Assembly (NCBI GenBank): GCA_004172935.1
Contig: SDZD01000005.1
Span: 1 to 64,000 of the forward strand
From: a bacterium
GTDB lineage: Bacteria > Armatimonadota > Abditibacteriia > Abditibacteriales > Abditibacteriaceae
DNA length: 64,000 nt
Reading direction: 5' to 3'
A model generated the notes under the pieces. It was not told the origin of the DNA. It saw nothing but the letters and a program-made list of their open reading frames with translations, and made no database searches. Each line of letters begins with the position of its first letter. Position 1 is the first letter of the stretch. Below are positions 59,012-64,000 of the stretch, in pieces. The position numbers and the translations under genes were made by a program.

Positions 59012-59400
59012 TGAAACCTTACTCCCCCATCCGCGACGCTCTCTGGCTCTTTTCCGTCGCGCTCTTCGCCCTCAACAAAATCTGGATTAAGCCCAACTTT
59101 TCCGGCGCCTTCTGGCACTCGTCGCTCAACGATGTCCTCTGCCTCCCTGTCTGGATGCCAATCATGGTCTGGCTCTTCGCGCGCTTGCGTCTGCGTGATG
59201 CTTCCCCGCCGCGCCCGCTCGAAATCGTCGTCTGTTGGCTGTTCTGGTCGTTTGTTTTCGAGGTCGTCATGCCCAACACCACAACCTTTGGAGGTTTCTC
59301 TGCTGGCGATCCTATGGATGTTCTCGCCTACGGAGTCGGTGGAGTTGTTGGCTTTGCGTGGTGGGAACATTTGCGACAAAAAAAAGTCAAGGCAACATGA
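59011..59400 (+). CDS. VanZ-like small membrane protein
   Basis: 129 residues with four helices. FLNDVLC-like segment (SSLNDVLCLPVWMPIMVWLF) and FGGFSAGDPMDVLAYGVGG recall VanZ-like proteins, which are of unknown biochemical function. Overlaps both neighbours by 1-4 bp. Confidence 0.55.
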   Translation: MKPYSPIRDALWLFSVALFALNKIWIKPNFSGAFWHSSLNDVLCLPVWMPIMVWLFARLRLRDASPPRPLEIVVCWLFWSFVFEVVMPNTTTFGGFSAGDPMDVLAYGVGGVVGFAWWEHLRQKKVKAT

Positions 59401-59876
59401 CAAAAAGCCCGTTTCTGCTGACGTTGCTGTTGCTCTCTTCGTTGGCTCATGCCGATGTCGCCGCTGTGCGCCGAAAAGTGGCCAACATCGACGCTATGAA
59501 GCTTTCCTCGAAAGCCTATAAACGTATGGATTTGTCGTCCGAAGGCGCCGAAATTTCCATCTGGCGCGACAACAAGGGCGCCCCTCGTAAAATTGTCGCC
59601 CGCATCTACGGCGAAATGGGCCGCAAGCTCGATACCATCTATCTCGAAAAGGGCTTGCCTCTATTCCTCTTCACTGTTGACGAAGGCTACGATGGCCCTC
59701 TGTCGCTTTCCGTTAAAGTCGCCAGACGCACCGAAACGCGCTTCTATTTCGACAATGGCAAGCTTTTCCTCAAGCGCGAAGGGAGCAAAACTGTCCCACT
59801 CACAAACACCCAGAAACAAGCGGGAAATAAGATGGCGCGAGACATGGTACAGCTTTATAAGGCGCGTGGCAAATAG
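59397..59876 (+). CDS. Small secreted protein, unknown
   Basis: 159 residues from the ATG at 59397, with a signal peptide (MTKSPFLLTLLLLSSLAHADVA). The mature part is beta-rich (IDAMKLSSKAYKRMDLSSEGAEISIWRDNKG and on). Not recognised. Start overlaps the VanZ-like gene (ATGA). Confidence 0.55.
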   Translation: MTKSPFLLTLLLLSSLAHADVAAVRRKVANIDAMKLSSKAYKRMDLSSEGAEISIWRDNKGAPRKIVARIYGEMGRKLDTIYLEKGLPLFLFTVDEGYDGPLSLSVKVARRTETRFYFDNGKLFLKREGSKTVPLTNTQKQAGNKMARDMVQLYKARGK

Positions 59877-59949
59877 GTGGATGAATCGGGGCGAGGGTCG
59901 CGATAAAATGGCCTATGTCAATTAATCGGCACCATCACCGCACTCATCC

Positions 59950-60519
59950 ATGCAGCCTACATCATCCTCTTCGCATTCTCTTGAAGCCCGTCTCGAACGG
60001 CTCGAATCGCAAGTGCGCCGTCAGCGCCTTACTATGCTCGCGCTCCTAGTAGGGGCAGTCGTCGCTGTCTCTGCCACGCGCGCCATCTCGCAAAATGGCA
60101 CGCGCGAACTCACCGTTTCCACACTCAACATCGTCGGCTCCGATGGAAAACTGCGCGCCGTCCTCAGCGGTGACGCCCGCCTTAATAAAGACGGTGGCTC
60201 ACTCGCCCTCGTCGATAACTCAGGCAATGTTCGCCTCGGCCTAATGGCTTCCAAGTCGGGCGGTTCCGTCTCGATATTCGACACCAACAACCAGCCCACT
60301 GCCATGCTCGGTTCCACCAACGACGAAGGCGCCGTTTCGCTTTCATCGGTGCGTTCCAAAGCCCGCGTCAATGTCGTTGTTACACCTAACGTCTCCGGCG
60401 TCATGGTGGCCGGAAGCAATGGCCGCGAAAACTTTGTCGCGGGTGCCGATGAGCGCGGCGGCTTGGCCCAGTTCTACGACGCCGACGGTCGCCTCAAAGC
60501 GCAAATGCCCGTTCGCTAG
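59950..60519 (+). CDS. Coiled-coil/membrane-anchored beta-repeat protein
   Basis: 189 residues. N-terminal coiled coil (SLEARLERLESQVRRQRL), one membrane helix, then at least five repeats of the form V-x-x-LVD-x-x-G-x-x-R-x-x-L (LNIVGSDGKLRAVLSG, LALVDNSGNVRLGLM, VSIFDTNNQPTAMLG). Repeats of this kind are found in planctomycetes and Armatimonadota-like genomes; role unknown, probably surface facing. Confidence 0.6.
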   Translation: MQPTSSSSHSLEARLERLESQVRRQRLTMLALLVGAVVAVSATRAISQNGTRELTVSTLNIVGSDGKLRAVLSGDARLNKDGGSLALVDNSGNVRLGLMASKSGGSVSIFDTNNQPTAMLGSTNDEGAVSLSSVRSKARVNVVVTPNVSGVMVAGSNGRENFVAGADERGGLAQFYDADGRLKAQMPVR

Positions 60520-60520
60520 T

Positions 60521-61012
60521 TCAAGCCCCCACAAGGCGCAGAAAGCGCGGCGGCAGCATCCACTGTAAGGCCACGTGCCCGTTTGGTAAATCGAGGTCGA
60601 GCGCCATCACGCCCGCCTTCTTCCACACGATTTCTAGTTCTTCGGCGTCTGCGCTCAAGAGCAGTGAGGCGAAGCGGCTAAAATCCGGTTGGTGCCCAAC
60701 CAGCACAACCGATTTCGCCTCTATCTTGCGTAGCCTCACCAACCACGCCTCGAAATTGTCTTCGGCGAGTTCGGGCCAAATTTGGGGCGGCGACTTTTTC
60801 CGCCACGCATCTTGCGCGATTTCGGCGGTTTGCAACGCGCGCACCTTCGGACTGGTGGCGATGACATCGGGAGCGCCGCAAAACGCCGCCAATCCGCGCG
60901 CAGCGGCCAGCGTTTTATCATGTCCATCGGGAGTTAGAGGACGCGAAAAATCGTCGCCCGTCCATTCATCGCGTTCGACGGCGACGCCGTGACGCATCAA
61001 AATGAGTTGCAC
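60521..61012 (-). CDS. sixA: SixA-type phosphohistidine phosphatase
   Basis: 163 residues from GTG. Histidine-phosphatase superfamily: RHG at R7-H8-G9, LVGHQPDF later. SixA acts on phosphohistidine in phosphotransfer proteins and PTS components. Ends 2 bp from the beta-repeat gene (convergent). Divergent from tilS (24 bp). Confidence 0.85.
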   Translation of the reverse strand: MQLILMRHGVAVERDEWTGDDFSRPLTPDGHDKTLAAARGLAAFCGAPDVIATSPKVRALQTAEIAQDAWRKKSPPQIWPELAEDNFEAWLVRLRKIEAKSVVLVGHQPDFSRFASLLLSADAEELEIVWKKAGVMALDLDLPNGHVALQWMLPPRFLRLVGA

Positions 61013-61035
61013 GCCCGCAGTGTTGCGGCAAATCC

Positions 61036-62022
61036 ATGTTCGACGCTGACCTTTCTCTTGTTCCCGCCCATCAGCGTATTCTAGTTGCAGCTTCGGGCGG
61101 CGCCGATTCGATGGCGCTCATCGTGTGGCTGCTATCCGAGCAACGTAATGTTGTCGTCGGCCATGTCAACCACGCCCTCGATGAACTGCGTGGTGGCGCC
61201 TGTGCCCGCGACGAAGCATGGCTACGTCTTCGCTGCGATGAGTTGGGAGTCCCGCTCCAAAGCGAAACCATCGTCTTGGAGCGCCGCGATGGTCACGTTA
61301 ACGAAGCTGTCGCGCGTACTGGACGCTACGCCGCCCTCCAACGCCTGGCCCTCGCCAACGATTGCGCTCTGGTTGCAACGGCCCACACCGCCAGTGACGC
61401 GCTCGAAGGTCTCATCCTCAACATCGGGCGTGGCGCAGGGCTTCGCGGCCAAAGCTCCTTCGCTTCATCGCGCCCTCTTGGTGATGGCTTAACATTGGTG
61501 CGCCCCCTGTGGCGGGTAGGGCGCCAACAGGTGCGCGATTGGCTGTTATCGCAAAACCAGACATGGCTCGAAGACGAGTCCAACCTCAGTGAATTGTTTC
61601 GCCGCAATCGGGTACGCGCCGAAGTTGTGCCACTCCTTTCTTCAATTTTCGGACGCGAAGCCGATTCACTGGCGCGCTCCTTCGCTCTCAATGCCCAACT
61701 GTCGCGCGACGAGGATTCCTTTCTGGAACGCGAAGCGCAAAGAACCTTGGAGATGCTAATTGTTAAGCGCGGAGAAAAATTACTGGCGCTTAATGGTATT
61801 GCACTACGCGATTTAGATGTGGCACTCGCGCGGCGCGTCCTGCGTCTCGCAGCGCGCTCAGTACAGCCCGAACTGCGCGAAATAGAGAGGCTAAAGATCG
61901 AAACTGTGCGTCTGGCGGCAGTCAATGGCCAAAAACGCGAAGTATGGACGTGGAGAAATGGAGTGCGTGTGGAGTGGACGGGCGCCGGATCGGGGAACCG
62001 CTTTCGATTTTGGTGCGTATGA
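61036..62022 (+). CDS. tilS: tRNA(Ile) lysidine synthetase
   Basis: 328 residues. PP-loop SGGADS (20-25), VVGHVNHALDELR, and LVATAHTASDALEGLILNIGRG, all diagnostic. Modifies C34 of tRNA-Ile(CAU). Single gene followed by ftsH, a common neighbourhood (tilS-hpt-ftsH) without hpt here. Confidence 0.93.
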   Translation: MFDADLSLVPAHQRILVAASGGADSMALIVWLLSEQRNVVVGHVNHALDELRGGACARDEAWLRLRCDELGVPLQSETIVLERRDGHVNEAVARTGRYAALQRLALANDCALVATAHTASDALEGLILNIGRGAGLRGQSSFASSRPLGDGLTLVRPLWRVGRQQVRDWLLSQNQTWLEDESNLSELFRRNRVRAEVVPLLSSIFGREADSLARSFALNAQLSRDEDSFLEREAQRTLEMLIVKRGEKLLALNGIALRDLDVALARRVLRLAARSVQPELREIERLKIETVRLAAVNGQKREVWTWRNGVRVEWTGAGSGNRFRFWCV

Positions 62023-62202
62023 ATCCTGCGTTGGCGAAGGCACCGGTTCTCTTTTTAGCGCACATTTTTTGCGCTCTTCCTCCGCAATATTTTTCGTCTA
62101 ATCCGAGAATGCTCCACCGCTATACTTTTTTCAACATGACCACCGCGAAAATCCGACTCGTGGTGGCGCAAGGCGTCTCTAACACAGACGTAGGGAGTGT
62201 TT

Positions 62203-62208
62203 AGGAGG
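62203..62208 (+). promoter_or_regulatory. Shine-Dalgarno AGGAGG for ftsH
   Basis: AGGAGG sits 8 bases before TTG 62217 and decides this unusual start codon. Confidence 0.8.
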
Positions 62209-62216
62209 CTATCTTT

Positions 62217-64000
62217 TTGGGAGCACCACGTTTTGTCCGCACGCTATTAGTGTTTTTGGCATTCATTCTCATAGCGGGCGTGATCTTCAAAAATTCCTTG
62301 CCTATGGGCAAGACCTCGAAGGAGCTGACCTTTAGTCAACTGATTGGCAAGCTCAATCAGAAAGAGGTCAAAAACGTCACAATTGACACGTCGAGCGACA
62401 CCGCTACCGTCGAAGTCAAGAATGACGACATCGTTTATAACGTTCAACTTCCCGAAAGATGGGAAAGTATCCAACCGTTCACGAGCGTACTTTACGCGAA
62501 AGGTCCGGATGGTCGCCCCATCGCCAGCGAAGCTAAGAAAAGCGCGCTTTCCGGCCCGCTCATGAACATCCTCGGCCTCTTATTGCCGATGGTGCTTCTG
62601 ATCGGTTTCTGGATGTTCATCTTGCGCCAGTCGCAAGCTGGAGCAGGACAAGCGCTTTCGTTCGGAAAATCGAAGGCCAAACGCCTTTCCGATAGCGCCG
62701 CCAAGGTCACTTTTGCCGACGTTGCGGGCGTACCCGAAGCCAAACAGGAATTGCAGGAAATCATCGACTTCCTCAAATCTCCTGAAAAATTCCAGGCTCT
62801 GGGCGCGAAAATCCCGCGCGGTGTGTTGCTTCTCGGCAACCCCGGCACTGGTAAAACCCTGTTGGCACGTGCTGTGGCAGGGGAAGCGGGCGTACCGTTC
62901 TTCCATATCTCCGGTTCGGACTTCGTGGAAATGTTCGTTGGTGTCGGCGCCAGCCGTGTGCGCGACCTGTTCGATCAGGCCAAAGCACACCGTCCGGCCA
63001 TCGTCTTCATCGACGAAATCGACGCTGTTGGTCGTCACCGTGGCGCAGGTCTTGGTGGCGGACATGATGAACGCGAACAGACCCTCAACCAGCTTCTGGT
63101 TGAAATGGACGGTTTCGACCCCAATGGTGGCGTCATCTTGATGGCCGCTACCAACCGTCCCGACGTTCTGGACCCGGCGCTCACCCGTCCCGGTCGTTTC
63201 GACCGCCAGATCATCGTCGACAACCCCGACTCCAATGGTCGTCTGGAAATCCTCAACGTTCACGTCAAGGGCAAACCACTTGCTCCCGGCGTCGACCTCG
63301 ACATCATTTCCAAATCGACTGCTGGCTTCTCCGGTGCCGACTTGGCAAACCTCGTCAACGAAGCCGCTTTGCTTTCTGCCCGCCGCAACAAGCAGCAGAT
63401 CGGCAAAGAGGAGTTCGAGGAATCCATCGAGCGCGTCATCTCTGGCCCTGAGCGCAAAAGCCGCATCATTCAGGACAAAGAAAAAACCGTCATCGCTTAC
63501 CACGAAGTCGGTCACGCTTTGCTCGGCCAGCTTTTGCCGAACATGGAGTCCCCGCACAAAATCACCATTTTGCCGCGTGGTATGGCTCTGGGTTACGTCT
63601 TGACCTTGCCCAAGGAAGACCAGTTCTTGCACTCCAAGAGCGAAATGATCGACTCGATGATCATGTCGCTCGGAGGCCGCGCCGCTGAACAAATCGTGTT
63701 CAACGAAGTGTGGACAGGTGCTGTGTCCGACTTGCAAAAAGTCACCGAAACCGCGCGTCGTATGATCTGCGAATTCGGCATGAGCGAAAGCCTCGGCATG
63801 TTGCAGTTCGGCAAGCGTAGCGGCCCCGTCTTTTTGGGACGCGATTTCCATGAGGAGCGTAACTACTCCGAAGAAATTGCTGCCAAAATCGACGCCGAAG
63901 TGCGCGACTTGGTCGACTCCTGCTATCAGAAAGCCGTCGAAATGCTGACGTCGAACCGTGCCATCATGGATCGTATCGTCCACGTTTTGATGGAAAAGGA
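62217..64000 (+). CDS. ftsH: ATP-dependent zinc metalloprotease FtsH (3' end outside window)
   Basis: 594 complete codons and partial 595th visible from TTG 62217. Two membrane helices (10-24 and 115-136) flank a short periplasmic region. AAA+ module: Walker A GNPGTGKT (207-214; Asn replaces the usual Pro), Walker B DE (266-267), and SRH with TRPGRFDR. The M41 zinc site is HEVGH (H429, E430, H433; Val replaces Ala). FtsH degrades misfolded membrane proteins and specific regulators. The frame runs off the window. A strong ribosome-binding site precedes the start. Confidence 0.95.
   Translation, partial: MGAPRFVRTLLVFLAFILIAGVIFKNSLPMGKTSKELTFSQLIGKLNQKEVKNVTIDTSSDTATVEVKNDDIVYNVQLPERWESIQPFTSVLYAKGPDGRPIASEAKKSALSGPLMNILGLLLPMVLLIGFWMFILRQSQAGAGQALSFGKSKAKRLSDSAAKVTFADVAGVPEAKQELQEIIDFLKSPEKFQALGAKIPRGVLLLGNPGTGKTLLARAVAGEAGVPFFHISGSDFVEMFVGVGASRVRDLFDQAKAHRPAIVFIDEIDAVGRHRGAGLGGGHDEREQTLNQLLVEMDGFDPNGGVILMAATNRPDVLDPALTRPGRFDRQIIVDNPDSNGRLEILNVHVKGKPLAPGVDLDIISKSTAGFSGADLANLVNEAALLSARRNKQQIGKEEFEESIERVISGPERKSRIIQDKEKTVIAYHEVGHALLGQLLPNMESPHKITILPRGMALGYVLTLPKEDQFLHSKSEMIDSMIMSLGGRAAEQIVFNEVWTGAVSDLQKVTETARRMICEFGMSESLGMLQFGKRSGPVFLGRDFHEERNYSEEIAAKIDAEVRDLVDSCYQKAVEMLTSNRAIMDRIVHVLMEK

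Noticed and set aside
62580..63983. A 467-codon minus-strand frame across ftsH
   Set aside because: Antisense to FtsH with Walker and HEVGH motifs on the plus strand. The translated minus frame is low-complexity and has no domain.
1..64000. tRNA and rRNA genes
   Set aside because: Reading through the intergenic gaps showed no T-loop GGTTCRA-type cloverleaf or rRNA signature; a tRNAscan run was not possible.

Overview
The window is about 64 kb of mid-GC bacterial chromosome, gene dense and mostly housekeeping or envelope genes, with one decayed patch and several lineage-specific hypotheticals. It encodes an outer membrane (an OstA/LptD-like barrel protein and an SLH-like porin, both ending in Phe) together with SepF, an ARC/Mpa-type proteasomal ATPase, a spore-photoproduct-lyase homologue and a GspG-like protein. 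That mixture fits a diderm outside Proteobacteria, such as Armatimonadota/Abditibacteriota. This placement is inference from gene content, not from a marker-gene tree. No tRNA, rRNA or CRISPR array was recognised; the one clear RNA gene is rnpB.

Layout. 1-5.0 kb: end of a TadG-like gene, then leftward spore photoproduct lyase homologue, small protein, ARC ATPase and CHAD protein. 5.1-10.8 kb: two tandem secreted HELTH metallopeptidases and a large GGDEF/HD-GYP protein. 11-17.7 kb: ftsY, an unknown protein, an ATP-grasp enzyme, then a tight rightward run of methyltransferase, VanX-like dipeptidase, unknown protein and bioF. 17.8-21.7 kb: GH15 glucosidase, Cx4R phosphatase and small envelope proteins. 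21.7-23.1 kb: a decay zone with an IS1-like transposase stub, a broken yifB/comM and a frameshifted small gene. 23.2-30.8 kb: SbcD-like nuclease, MFS carrier, LptD-like and SLH porins, mtaB. 31.2-38.4 kb: sugar aminotransferase, trpE coupled to two Uma2 genes (the second fused to RNase HI), acyltransferase and accessory proteins. 38.5-41.2 kb: rpsT, yggS, sepF, proC. 41.3-47.7 kb: a large secreted CBM9-like protein, macro-domain protein, membrane and HD proteins, and rnpB. 47.7-53.4 kb: ubiA, TIM barrel and ubiX, an MBL protein and two secretin-like paralogues. 53.7-64 kb: fucI, an EVE-like protein, an SDR/LysR pair, a small envelope operon, sixA, tilS and the start of ftsH.

How the genes fit together. 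yggS-sepF-proC is the familiar cell-division neighbourhood. The ubiX-TIM barrel-ubiA set suggests quinone (probably menaquinone) biosynthesis. ftsY, ftsH, rpsT, rnpB, tilS and mtaB are translation, membrane-targeting and protein-quality-control genes. Carbohydrate handling is represented by GH15, fucI, the MFS carrier and the CBM9-like protein. The features most worth a second look are the Uma2-RNase HI fusion translationally coupled to trpE, the 36-bp perfect inverted repeat forming helix P12 of RNase P RNA, the ARC ATPase lacking the usual C-terminal proteasome-docking motif, and the decay zone.
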